Shown one piece after another: positions 1-8,706 of a stretch of DNA of 22,279 nucleotides (within the stretch, counting starts at the first letter, position 1; every line of letters begins with the position of its first letter). The translations under genes were made by a program, and so were the position numbers. The DNA comes from QWPN01 sp044360305 (GTDB lineage Bacteria; Planctomycetota; Planctomycetia; Pirellulales; UBA1268), in the NCBI GenBank assembly GCA_044360305.1, contig JBIKKQ010000041.1, forward strand, positions 1-22,279, read 5' to 3'. The notes below the pieces were generated by a model. The model saw nothing but the letters and a program-made list of their open reading frames with translations. It made no database searches and had not been told where the DNA came from.

Positions 1-140
1 CCCGGCGCCTGGCCGCCGAGCAACGTCGCCAGCGCGAGCCCGCCAAATCCCTGGCCGACGTCGCGCAGGAACCGCCGGCGGGCCGGAAGCGCAAGTTCAC
101 CGAGCCGCGAGGAAGCCGGTATCGGATGCTCAATCGACAT
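1..140 (-). CDS. DUF1501 family protein, N-terminal fragment (runs off the window)
   Basis: Only the first 46 codons are visible; the gene continues beyond position 1. The ATG at 140-138 lies inside the end of the upstream PSD1 gene (11-bp overlap), which implies translational coupling. The peptide has a twin-arginine signal: R21-R22-R23-F24-L25 followed by a Gly/Ala/Leu-rich stretch (residues 29-45). In planctomycetes a DUF1501 protein (alkaline-phosphatase/sulfatase-like fold, Tat-exported) very often directly follows a DUF1549/DUF1553 gene, and its N-terminus typically has this RRxFL followed by a hydrophobic Gly/Ala-rich stretch. The family call rests on that context plus the Tat motif, because no catalytic region is in view. 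The enzymatic activity of DUF1501 proteins is not well established. Confidence 0.7.
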   Translation of the reverse strand, partial: MSIEHPIPASSRLGELALPARRRFLRDVGQGFGGLALATLLGGQAP

Positions 141-3100
141 ACACGAACTCGCTGAGGCAGAGGACGATCTGGCAGATGTCGGCCAGGGCGGCGGCACGCT
201 TTGGGGCATCGTTGCCGGCCTGCTCCTCGCGGGCGGCCAGCAGCGGCAGGAGTTTTTCCCGCTCCAGGGCCGACGACGGCCGGCCGAGGGCGATCGTGGT
301 CACGGTGTCGAGCAGCTGCTCGGCCGAGCCGGCTCCGGCCGCGGTCCGTGCCCGCTGCGCCAGCCCCTCGGCGGCGGTGCGGACGAACGGCGAGTTCATC
401 ATCGTCAGCGACTGCGTCGGCACGGTGGCCACGCCCCGGGCCCCGACCGCCTGCACCGGCTCGGGCTGGTCGAACAGTCGCAGGAAGGCGATCGGCTCGC
501 TGCGCTTGATCCGCAGATAGATGCTGCGGCGCGGCTGGTTCACGTCGGCCACGCTCGGCCCGTGCATCGCCGGCTGCAGCCTGCCCGACACCGCCAGCAG
601 CGCATCGCGGATCGCCTCCGCCTCCAGCCGCATCGGCCGGCGCTGCCAGAGGAGGAGATTGTCCGGATCGGCCTTGCGGTTCGCCTCGGTCGCGAGATCG
701 GCCTGCCGGTAGGTCGCGCTGGTCACGATCAGGCGATGGAGTTTCTTCAGGGACCAGCGCTCCTGCACGAGCCGGCCGGCAAGCCATTCGAGCAGTTCCG
801 GGTGCGTGGGCCGGTCGCCCTGCGTGCCGAGGTCGTTGGGGGTCGAGACGATCCCCCGGCCGAAATGGTGATGCCAGAGCCGGTTGGCCATCACCCGGGC
901 CACCAGCGGTCCCGCCCCCCGCTCGGAATCGGTGAGGAAGTCCGCGAGGCCGAGCCGCGAATCCCGGTCTCCCTTGCCGGCGGCTCCGGCGAGCAACGGC
1001 TGTTCCGCATCGTCGGACACAATCGTGGCGCGGATGAACCCGGGATCGACCTTCCCCTGCTTGCGGCCCACCTCGCCGCGGGCGAGAAGGAAGACGTCGT
1101 TGGGCCCGATGGAGATGGACTGTGCTGCATCGGTACGGACCCACTTGCCGTTGGTGGCCTGATACACGGTCACGAGCGCCGGCTTCGGCTTGCGTGCCTC
1201 GACCGCCTCGAGGGCCGCGAGCGTCTCGTTGACCTTGGGATCCGAGCGTCGATACCAGGGCGCGAGGTCGCGCCAGCGGGCGTCGTCGGCCTCGACCTGC
1301 TTCCCGGCGGCCTCCGCCGCCGCCGCCAACGCCACGACTTCCTCGCTGGCCTGCGAGACCGCGTCGCCACCGAGCGTCGGCGTGCCGGGGTCGGACGTGA
1401 CCGCAAGCCGGAACCGTCCCAGTCCATGCTGCCCGGCCTCGAAGAACAGTTCGACGGTGAGTTCGGCGCCCCCCTCGAAGCCGACGGGCTTGTCGAACTG
1501 GAACACGGCGGCATGGTCCCGGCGGGTCTGGTCGCCGATCGACCAGCCGGTGGCCGGGTCCTGATCCACCGCGCCGGCCGCGGGGAAGCCCTCGGCCGCG
1601 GCCGTCGTCGCCACCGGCACGAGCGCGGGCGTGACTGGCTGCCGGTCCTTGGCGGCCACCAGCGGCTTCGCGCTGACGACGATCCGCGACAGCCGGAAGC
1701 CCCCCTCCTTGCCGGTGCCGGGGCCCGTCCGCGGTTCGGCGGTGCCGGAAAGCGCCTCCAGCCTCAGGGCCGTCAGCCCCTGGGCACGGGTGTGGAACAC
1801 CGCCCGATACGAATCGTCGGCCTCCAGTTTGCCCGTGGCGGTGACCACGGCGTCGGCGCCGGCCGCGAGCGTCGCCTTCTTCGCCTTCACGTCGAGCGGA
1901 TGGAGCCAGCGCCACTGACCCGGCGATCGTGCTGCGACGGTGGCCCGCAGGCCGGGCAGCGCGGCGGGAAAGGTTTCGCGGCGCACCTTCTCGACGGCGG
2001 CCGCGAACGGCTCGCGGTCCTTCTGCCACGCCTGCAGGGCACGAGACGTCGCGGCCGGGTCCGGGTCGATCGGCTTGTCGGCCTGCACGGCATTGCGCAG
2101 GCAGGAGATCAGGGCGTAGTAGTCGCGTTGCCCGATCGGGTCGTACTTGTGGTCGTGGCAGCGGGCGCATCCGATCGTCATGCCCAGGGCCGCGGCGCCG
2201 AGCGTCGTCGCCATGTCATCGAGCTGGTCGTAGCGGATCGGCTCGATCGTCTTGGCCGTGACCTGGTTCGGGTACGGGCCGGCCACGAGCAGGCCCGTCG
2301 CCGCGGCGGCCTCGACGTTGTCGGGACGGAGCAGGTCGCCGGCGACCTGCAGCCGGAGGAACTCGTCGTAGGGCATGTCGGCGTTGAACGCCCGGATCAC
2401 GAAGTCGCGGTAGTGGAAGGCACTGGCCCGGTCTTTGTCGAACTCGTAGCCGCCGCTCTCGCCGTAGCGGACCACGTCGAGCCAGTGCCGGGCCCAGCGC
2501 TCGCCGTACTGCGGGCTGGCGAGCAGCCGGTCCACGACCTTCTCGTAGGCGTCCGGGCTGGCGTCGGCGACAAAGGCCTGCAGTTCCTCTGGCGTCGGCG
2601 GCAGGCCGACGAGATCGAACGTCACCCGGCGCAGCAGCGTCTCCTTCGCCACCTCGGCGTTGGGGACGACGCCCGCCGCCTCCTGCCGCGCCCTGACGAA
2701 GCGGTCGATGTCGTTCCGCACCCAGGCCGTGTCTTTCACCGCCGGCGGCGTGGTGCCCGCCAGCCGCCGATACGACCAGTGGTTGCGGCCGGCCGCGACG
2801 TCGATCTTCCGGGTCTCGACCGTGGCCGCCGGACCCGTCCGCGGGTCGGGCGCTCCCATCTCGAACCAGGTCGTGAAATCGGCGATCACGGTCTCCGGCA
2901 TCTTGCCTTCCGGGGGCATCTCCATCCCCTTGTGGCCGATGGCGTCGAGCAGCAGGCTCTTCTCCTTGTCGCCGGGCACGATCGCCGGGCCGCTTTCGCC
3001 CCCCTTGAGCATGCCGTCCCGGGTGTCGAGGAGGAGTTCCGCCTTGAGCCGGCCGGCCTGCTGGGCCTCGGCCGAGTGGCACTGGTAACACTTGGCGACG

Positions 3101-3243
3101 AGGACGGGGCGGATCTTCGACTCGAAGAATGCGATCCCCTCCGGCGCCGGTTCGTCGGCCCGCGGGCCGACGGGCCCGAAGGCCAGCATGCCGATGAAAA
3201 CGACCGGGGCGAGCAGGCGGGGGACGATGCGGCGGGACACCAT
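130..3243 (-). CDS. PSD1 and planctomycete cytochrome c domain protein (PSCyt1-DUF1549-DUF1553)
   Basis: Predicted secreted protein of 1037 residues. The start at 3243 is chosen because it gives a signal peptide (basic MVSRR, hydrophobic residues 10-27) and has GGAG 6 bases upstream. The in-frame extension to 3585 is Arg/Pro-rich and would cross the divergent promoter region. Order of parts: planctomycete cytochrome c domain (about 36-130) with heme-binding C52-Y-Q-C55-H56; DUF1549 (about 178-385) with a second CxxCH at C359-C362-H363 in the context IGCARCHDHKYDP; a less conserved middle region; DUF1553/PSD1 (about 760-1015) with the ARVMANRLWHHHFGRG segment. The family is abundant in Planctomycetes and is often linked to breakdown of complex polysaccharides, but its biochemical role is not firmly known. 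It forms an operon with the DUF1501 gene. The two CxxCH sites suggest c-type heme or another redox cofactor outside the cytoplasm. Confidence 0.93.
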   Translation of the reverse strand: MVSRRIVPRLLAPVVFIGMLAFGPVGPRADEPAPEGIAFFESKIRPVLVAKCYQCHSAEAQQAGRLKAELLLDTRDGMLKGGESGPAIVPGDKEKSLLLDAIGHKGMEMPPEGKMPETVIADFTTWFEMGAPDPRTGPAATVETRKIDVAAGRNHWSYRRLAGTTPPAVKDTAWVRNDIDRFVRARQEAAGVVPNAEVAKETLLRRVTFDLVGLPPTPEELQAFVADASPDAYEKVVDRLLASPQYGERWARHWLDVVRYGESGGYEFDKDRASAFHYRDFVIRAFNADMPYDEFLRLQVAGDLLRPDNVEAAAATGLLVAGPYPNQVTAKTIEPIRYDQLDDMATTLGAAALGMTIGCARCHDHKYDPIGQRDYYALISCLRNAVQADKPIDPDPAATSRALQAWQKDREPFAAAVEKVRRETFPAALPGLRATVAARSPGQWRWLHPLDVKAKKATLAAGADAVVTATGKLEADDSYRAVFHTRAQGLTALRLEALSGTAEPRTGPGTGKEGGFRLSRIVVSAKPLVAAKDRQPVTPALVPVATTAAAEGFPAAGAVDQDPATGWSIGDQTRRDHAAVFQFDKPVGFEGGAELTVELFFEAGQHGLGRFRLAVTSDPGTPTLGGDAVSQASEEVVALAAAAEAAGKQVEADDARWRDLAPWYRRSDPKVNETLAALEAVEARKPKPALVTVYQATNGKWVRTDAAQSISIGPNDVFLLARGEVGRKQGKVDPGFIRATIVSDDAEQPLLAGAAGKGDRDSRLGLADFLTDSERGAGPLVARVMANRLWHHHFGRGIVSTPNDLGTQGDRPTHPELLEWLAGRLVQERWSLKKLHRLIVTSATYRQADLATEANRKADPDNLLLWQRRPMRLEAEAIRDALLAVSGRLQPAMHGPSVADVNQPRRSIYLRIKRSEPIAFLRLFDQPEPVQAVGARGVATVPTQSLTMMNSPFVRTAAEGLAQRARTAAGAGSAEQLLDTVTTIALGRPSSALEREKLLPLLAAREEQAGNDAPKRAAALADICQIVLCLSEFVYVD

Positions 3244-3532
3244 TGATCTCCGCGCTGTGTGGGGAGCTGGTGAGGCCAATTTTCTGCAGGGAAAAATCGC
3301 CTGACCCGTTGTCGGCAAACCGGCGTCGCAACCCGGCGTCTTTTTGGCCGGCTGGAGGGAAACGCCGCTTGCCGCGGCGGGCGTCTCTACGATGGATCGG
3401 ACGTCGAACGATGCATATATAAGCATAGACCCGCCCCGCGGCCGACGCAAAGACGCCGTCGGCGGTGGCTTTTTCCGCCGGCCGCACCGCTGCACCGGGG
3501 AAAACACCCCCGGGCGACCTGAAAGACCGAAC
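3244..3532. promoter_or_regulatory. Divergent control region between PSD1 and copA
   Basis: This 289-bp region separates two divergent genes. It holds an AT-rich island in otherwise GC-rich DNA: ATGCATATATAAGCAT at 3411-3426, a near-perfect palindrome (14 of 16 positions symmetric). TATATA at 3416-3421 could serve as a -10 element for copA, but no good -35 box is seen (TGGATC at 3393-3398 with a 17-base spacer is weak). Between this site and the copA start the presumed leader contains hairpin 3441-3447/3457-3463 (7 bp), then T5 at 3470-3474, and hairpin 3495-3500/3508-3513 (6 bp). A direct repeat of CCGGCGTC occurs near 3330-3350. Regulation by copper is an inference from the gene it precedes. 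Confidence 0.4.
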
Positions 3533-5854
<2,322 letters not shown>

Positions 5855-5855
5855 C

Positions 5856-6686
5856 ATGCGTCCGGACGAAGATGGAGACGTGGCCGCCGGCCTGTGCCCG
5901 CCGTTCGCGACGGTCGAGCGTCATGCCGTGGTCGATTCGACGATGGTCCGGGCGCGGGAGATCGCCGCCGACGAGGGGGCGGTCCTGCCCGCGGCCGTGA
6001 TCGCCGACCGACAGACCGGCGGCCGGGGCCGCCGCGGTGCCGGCTGGTGGCAGAGTCCCGGCAGCCTGGCGGTGAGCATCGTGCTCGAGGCCCGGGGGCC
6101 GGCAGCCGCGCCGCCGCCGACCTGGTCGCTGGCCTGTGGCGTGGCCCTCGTCGAGACGCTTCGCGACCTGCTCCCGGGCATCGCGCCGGTGGTGCGCTGG
6201 CCGAACGACGTCCACGTGCATGGCGGCCGCGAGGGTGCGACGGACGCGGTCGGCGCGACGGGCAAACTCGCCGGGATCCTCGTGGAGACGACCGCCTCGG
6301 GCCGGGCGATCTTCGGGATCGGCGTCAACACCACCGGCACCGCGGCGGCCGCGCCTGCCGCGCTCCGCCGGCGCGTCGTCACGATCCCCGACTTGACCGG
6401 CAGGCCGCTTCCCCGGCTGACGCTGCTGGCGGCGTTCCTGCCCCGGCTGCTCGGCCTGCTGCGGAGCCTCGACGAAGACCCCGGCATCCTCCCCGCCCGG
6501 TATCGGCCGCTCTGCGGCCTCGCCGGTCGCGAGGTGACGGTGTACGTCGGCGACCGGGTCCACCGGGGCATCTGCCGGGGGATCGCCGCCGACGGCGGAC
6601 TGCTTCTCGACACCGCCGCCGGCCCGCTGCACTGCCTGGCCGGCAGCCTCACGCTACCGGGCGACGTCTGGCATGGGGAAACCTGA
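5856..6686 (+). CDS. birA: Biotin--[acetyl-CoA-carboxylase] ligase (group I, no DNA-binding domain)
   Basis: Cytoplasmic enzyme of 276 residues that activates biotin as biotinyl-AMP and transfers it to the carrier lysine of biotin-dependent carboxylases. Seen: the DST segment near residue 27, the biotin/AMP-binding loop G56-R-G-R-R-G61 preceded by DRQTGG, the WPND motif, and K137-L-A-G-I-L-V-E. A C-terminal beta-barrel domain includes GREVTVYVGDRVHRG. The protein starts almost at the catalytic domain, so the N-terminal winged helix of repressor-type BirA is missing and it should not act as a bio-operon repressor. The ATG lies one base after the copA stop (TGACATG), so the two are probably co-transcribed and coupled although the functions are unrelated. 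A hairpin at 6731-6765 lies downstream. Confidence 0.92.
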   Translation: MRPDEDGDVAAGLCPPFATVERHAVVDSTMVRAREIAADEGAVLPAAVIADRQTGGRGRRGAGWWQSPGSLAVSIVLEARGPAAAPPPTWSLACGVALVETLRDLLPGIAPVVRWPNDVHVHGGREGATDAVGATGKLAGILVETTASGRAIFGIGVNTTGTAAAAPAALRRRVVTIPDLTGRPLPRLTLLAAFLPRLLGLLRSLDEDPGILPARYRPLCGLAGREVTVYVGDRVHRGICRGIAADGGLLLDTAAGPLHCLAGSLTLPGDVWHGET

Positions 6687-6730
6687 CCCGCGGAAACCCC
6701 GTGCACTGAATCCCTCTGCACAAGCAGCTT

Positions 6731-6765
6731 GCCTGATTTCGTCCCGCGCCGAGCGGAAATCAGGC
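6731..6765. terminator. Hairpin terminator between convergent birA and methyltransferase genes
   Basis: A perfect 10-bp inverted repeat, GCCTGATTTC at 6731-6740 and GAAATCAGGC at 6756-6765, with a 15-base loop. It lies 44 bp after birA, and its right arm overlaps the stop codon of the minus-strand gene ending at 6760. Both strands could use it. There is no clear T-run after it on the plus strand, so termination efficiency is uncertain. Confidence 0.6.
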
Positions 6766-7911
6766 CCGCGCCGAGGGCCTTGGCTTCGACGTATCCCGGC
6801 TGTTCCGTTGACGGCGGCGATCGCCGCCCGGTTTCCCAGCCAGTGCCGCCGGCCCGCCGGTTCGCCGGGCCCTGTCGCGGAGCGCCACGACGCACACCTC
6901 GCGGCCCCCCGTGGAGAGCTGCCGGGCGCGGGGAGCGAATCCCAGACCGCGCAGCCGGTCGAGCCAGCCGGCGAGTTCACCGGCCCGCGACCAGTCGGGT
7001 AGTTTGAAAGTGGCGACGATCCCGCGCGGCCGCACGCCCGGCGCGGTCAGGATCCGTTCGAGCGCCTCCAGCGTGCTCGTCGGATCGATGTTCATGTCGG
7101 ACAGGATCCAGTCGAAGCCCCGGTACCCGCGGAGCTTCACGTCCCGCGACCGCATGCGCCAGTGTTCGAACCGCTCGTGCGTGGCGACGCGCGGATCGAT
7201 CGCCGCCGGGTCGATGCCCACCACCCGGATCCCGGCCTCGAGGAGTCGCTGGCAGGAGCCCCCCGGCGACGCGCCGATTTCGCAGGCCCGCTCTCCGGGA
7301 CGGAGATCGACGCCGAAGGTCGCGATCGCCTCGTCGAGCTTGAGCCAGGCCCGCGATACCTTGTCGGCGGAAAGCGACCCGGGATAGAGGCCCCCCGGCC
7401 AGATGCCCGGGGGCGTTGTCGCCCGATGCCAGCCCACCCAGCAGCGGTCGGCCGTGTCGATCACGCAGTCGAGGACCAGTTGGCCCGGCTGGGCCGTGGC
7501 CTCGACCGCTGCCGGCAGGCCGCAGGCAGCGAGCAGCCGGTCGCGCACGGCGGCTGTATCGACGGCGACCCGCTCGTCACGTTTCCAGACGTGGACGTTT
7601 TCCCAGCCCGCGTCGCCGGCACGGGCCACGGCCAGCGCGATCCGCTCGGCATCGTCCGCCGCCGTCACCTGGCCGAACGACCGGATTGTGGAGCGGGCGA
7701 AGACGATGTCGGGGGCGAATTCGTCCGCCGGATCGGCCCCCGGCGGCAGGCGGAACGTCACCGCACCGCGCCGCCAGGCGCCGAGGGCCACCCCGGGCAA
7801 AACCTGTGGCAGCCGGGCCTTGATCTCGGCCTCGGCACCCCCCTGGCACGAGATCAGCAGGAAGTCGCCCCGGGCGGATGGAGGGGAACCGCGGGACGTG
7901 GACAGGCCCAT
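6760..7911 (-). CDS. RlmM-like FtsJ-family rRNA 2'-O-methyltransferase
   Basis: Protein of 383 residues, close in length to E. coli RlmM (366), which 2'-O-methylates C2498 of 23S rRNA. The N-terminal part (FLLISCQGGAEAEIKARL) resembles the THUMP-like region of RlmM. The C-terminal Rossmann domain has the SAM-binding loop ACEIGASPGG (G213-G218) and acidic IDPA. The 2'-O-methyltransferase K-D-K-E tetrad fits K191 (AWLKLDEA), D272 (LSDMNID), K303 (TFKLPDW) and E338 (GREVCVVAL). The C-terminus is an Arg-rich tail. The start is uncertain: ATG at 7911 and ATG at 7923 are both possible and neither has a clear Shine-Dalgarno site. A GTG at 7998 would add a Pro/Arg-rich stretch that does not look like the family. 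The substrate nucleotide is inferred from homology only. Confidence 0.82.
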   Translation of the reverse strand: MGLSTSRGSPPSARGDFLLISCQGGAEAEIKARLPQVLPGVALGAWRRGAVTFRLPPGADPADEFAPDIVFARSTIRSFGQVTAADDAERIALAVARAGDAGWENVHVWKRDERVAVDTAAVRDRLLAACGLPAAVEATAQPGQLVLDCVIDTADRCWVGWHRATTPPGIWPGGLYPGSLSADKVSRAWLKLDEAIATFGVDLRPGERACEIGASPGGSCQRLLEAGIRVVGIDPAAIDPRVATHERFEHWRMRSRDVKLRGYRGFDWILSDMNIDPTSTLEALERILTAPGVRPRGIVATFKLPDWSRAGELAGWLDRLRGLGFAPRARQLSTGGREVCVVALRDRARRTGGPAALAGKPGGDRRRQRNSRDTSKPRPSARA

Positions 7912-8016
7912 GCAACCAATCATGCCCGGGCCGGGGTTTCGGGCAAGGCCGGGCCGGGCCCACGGCCGCAAGACGGACTGAAACCGGCCCGGAACCACCG
8001 GTGACGTCCAAAAATT
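7912..8016. other. Spacer upstream of the RlmM-like gene
   Basis: About 100 bp of GC-rich sequence lie between the methyltransferase start and the terminator at 8017-8052. It should carry the methyltransferase promoter on the minus strand, but I see no convincing -10 or -35 box. The minus-strand U-run of the neighbouring terminator (T5) lies at 8014-8010. Confidence 0.4.
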
Positions 8017-8052
8017 AGGCCGGCCCGGGCGCCCAAGGGCCCGGGCCGGCCT
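8010..8052 (-). terminator. Strong intrinsic terminator of the lysine-rich mini-gene transcript
   Basis: A perfect 14-bp GC-rich stem: AGGCCGGCCCGGGC at 8017-8030 pairs with GCCCGGGCCGGCCT at 8039-8052, with an 8-base loop. On the minus strand the stem is followed by AATTTTT, a classic U-run. On the plus strand it is followed only by TTTCTC. It therefore mainly ends transcription coming from the right (minus strand) and insulates the methyltransferase gene. Confidence 0.85.
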
Positions 8053-8083
8053 TTCTCGTCTGAACGTGGACGTCCCGAACTTG

Positions 8084-8239
8084 CGTCACGCATGCGCGAC
8101 GGGCTCGAAACGAAGGACAGGCCGTCGAAACGGACTGCGGGCTCCCACGCATGGGAACCCGGGCGGAGCATTCCTGGCGAAACGTCGTTTCGCCGTGTCA
8201 GAACGATCACCTCGGGCCGAAGCCCGTGACGATCATCCC
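8084..8239 (-). ncRNA. Array of five hairpins: structured 3' UTR or small RNA
   Basis: On the minus strand five hairpins follow one another between the stop codon of the lysine-rich ORF and the terminator. (A) 8239-8200: 18 positions, 17 paired including five G.U, one A-A mismatch, C(UUCG)G tetraloop. (B) 8194-8176: stem GGCGAAAC/GUUUCGCC. (C) 8161-8138: 10 bp with one G.U and a UGCG loop. (D) 8137-8118: 7 pairs with one mismatch and a UUCG loop, directly abutting C. (E) 8101-8084: 7 bp with one G.U and a CAUG loop. Read on the plus strand, the seven G.U pairs become A.C mismatches, and the two UUCG loops become CGAA. The functional RNA is therefore the minus-strand one. No known family (RNase P, tmRNA, 6S, SRP) is recognised. 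Confidence 0.6.
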
Positions 8240-8249
8240 GACGGATGGC

Positions 8250-8312
8250 TCAGCCGTGGCCCTTCTTCTTCTTGGCGACCTTCTTGGCAGCCTTCTTCTT
8301 CTTCTTGGCCAT
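8250..8312 (-). CDS. 20-residue lysine-rich peptide
   Basis: The ORF encodes MAKKKKKAAKKVAKKKKGHG: 11 of 20 residues are lysine, all encoded by AAG, with Ala/Val spacers and a GHG end. A good Shine-Dalgarno sequence (GGAAGGAG) ends 8 bases before the ATG. A TTGACA box lies upstream at 8477-8472, and a strong terminator lies downstream at 8017-8052, so it looks like a complete gene despite its size. An in-frame GTG at 8354 could add 14 residues but lacks as good a ribosome site. The composition resembles the lysine/alanine tails of histone H1-like proteins, so RNA or DNA binding is a reasonable guess; no function is known to me. The possibility that it is a short leader peptide of the structured RNA that follows cannot be excluded. 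Confidence 0.6.
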   Translation of the reverse strand: MAKKKKKAAKKVAKKKKGHG

Positions 8313-8440
8313 GGAACTGGCTCCTTCCCGTGAACACCCGGACAAGCTTCTCACGGCGGATTCCCCGGGTGTTCTCGTGGGGAAGCAGCCGACGTTTCGT
8401 CGTCGCACGGACCTGATCACTCATGCCCGAACAACGTCGA
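8313..8440 (-). promoter_or_regulatory. Structured 5' leader of the lysine-rich mini-gene
   Basis: The presumed leader contains a perfect 10-bp inverted repeat: GAACACCCGG at 8374-8365 and CCGGGTGTTC at 8341-8332, read on the minus strand. It ends 2 bases before the GGGAAGGAG ribosome site (8329-8321). A CTTCCC at 8385-8380 can pair with GGGAAG of that ribosome site (8329-8324) or, alternatively, with GGGGAA at 8366-8361. These pairings are mutually exclusive, which is the layout of a translational switch. No ligand or protein is suggested by the sequence. Confidence 0.4.
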
Positions 8441-8477
8441 TGACAGTGTTGTGAGGGATGATGGCGAAAACTGTCAA
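8441..8477 (-). promoter_or_regulatory. Candidate promoter of the lysine-rich mini-gene
   Basis: A perfect -35 consensus TTGACA occurs on the minus strand at 8477-8472. The expected -10 position, 16-18 bases on, reads CTCACAAC and is a poor match. A short dyad ACAAC (8431-8435) and GTTGT (8448-8452) sits around the expected start site and could be an operator. Confidence 0.4.
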
Positions 8478-8505
8478 GAGACATTCGCGAATTTTTTGCG
8501 TGCCA

Positions 8506-8535
8506 TCCGGTCGATCGTCGTCCGGTCGATCGTCG
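8506..8535. repeat. 15-bp perfect tandem repeat, two copies
   Basis: TCCGGTCGATCGTCG occurs at 8506-8520 and again at 8521-8535 with no spacer. The second copy also forms the left arm of the hairpin at 8522-8554. Each copy holds a CGATCG palindrome. Confidence 0.8.
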
Positions 8536-8554
8536 CGATCGCGCGACGGACCGG
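8522..8554. repeat. 13-bp bulged inverted repeat
   Basis: CCGGTC (8522-8527) and CGTCGCG (8531-8537) pair with CGCGACG (8542-8548) and GACCGG (8549-8554). The loop is ATCG and a 3-base bulge (GAT) sits on the left side. It lies about 150 bp upstream of the aminotransferase and could act as a regulatory site or a hairpin in either transcript. Confidence 0.6.
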
Positions 8555-8706
8555 TGCGCGGACGGCGCTCCGACCGGTCGCGCGATCGATCGACGCACGG
8601 CGTCGGCGCCGGTGAACGTGGCGTGGTATCATCCACGGACCGGGTGCGACGCGCGGTCTGAAGCCGCGCCGCATCGGGCAACGTGGGAGGGAATTGACGG
8701 CACACC

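Larger units (their letters stand above)
8478..8706. promoter_or_regulatory. CGATCG-rich intergenic segment upstream of aspartate aminotransferase
   Basis: This is the right half of a 394-bp gap between coding sequences. It contains a 15-bp tandem repeat (8506-8520 and 8521-8535), a long hairpin (8522-8554), the palindrome CGACCGGTCG (8571-8580) and several CGATCG sites including GCGATCGC at 8535-8542. An extended -10 element TGGTATCAT lies at 8624-8632 and points at the aminotransferase; no -35 is evident. GGAGGG at 8686-8691 is a distant ribosome site for the ATG at 8707. Confidence 0.4.

Noticed and set aside
562..3246. Long open frame (894 codons) on the plus strand across the PSD1 gene
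   Set aside because: It is antisense to a gene with clear domain motifs. Its translation is Arg/Gly/Asp/His-rich with no recognisable domain, as expected for the opposite strand of GC-rich coding DNA.
8017..8052. Terminator read as belonging to a plus-strand transcript
   Set aside because: There is no plus-strand gene upstream (the methyltransferase is on the minus strand), and the real U-run (AATTTTT) is on the minus strand.
8084..8239. The hairpin region as tmRNA, RNase P RNA, 6S RNA or SRP RNA
   Set aside because: None of their conserved sequence elements are visible; the lysine-rich ORF does not resemble a tmRNA tag.
8084..8239. The hairpin region as a CRISPR array or REP-type repeat cluster
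   Set aside because: The stems differ in sequence and spacing, so there is no repeated unit.
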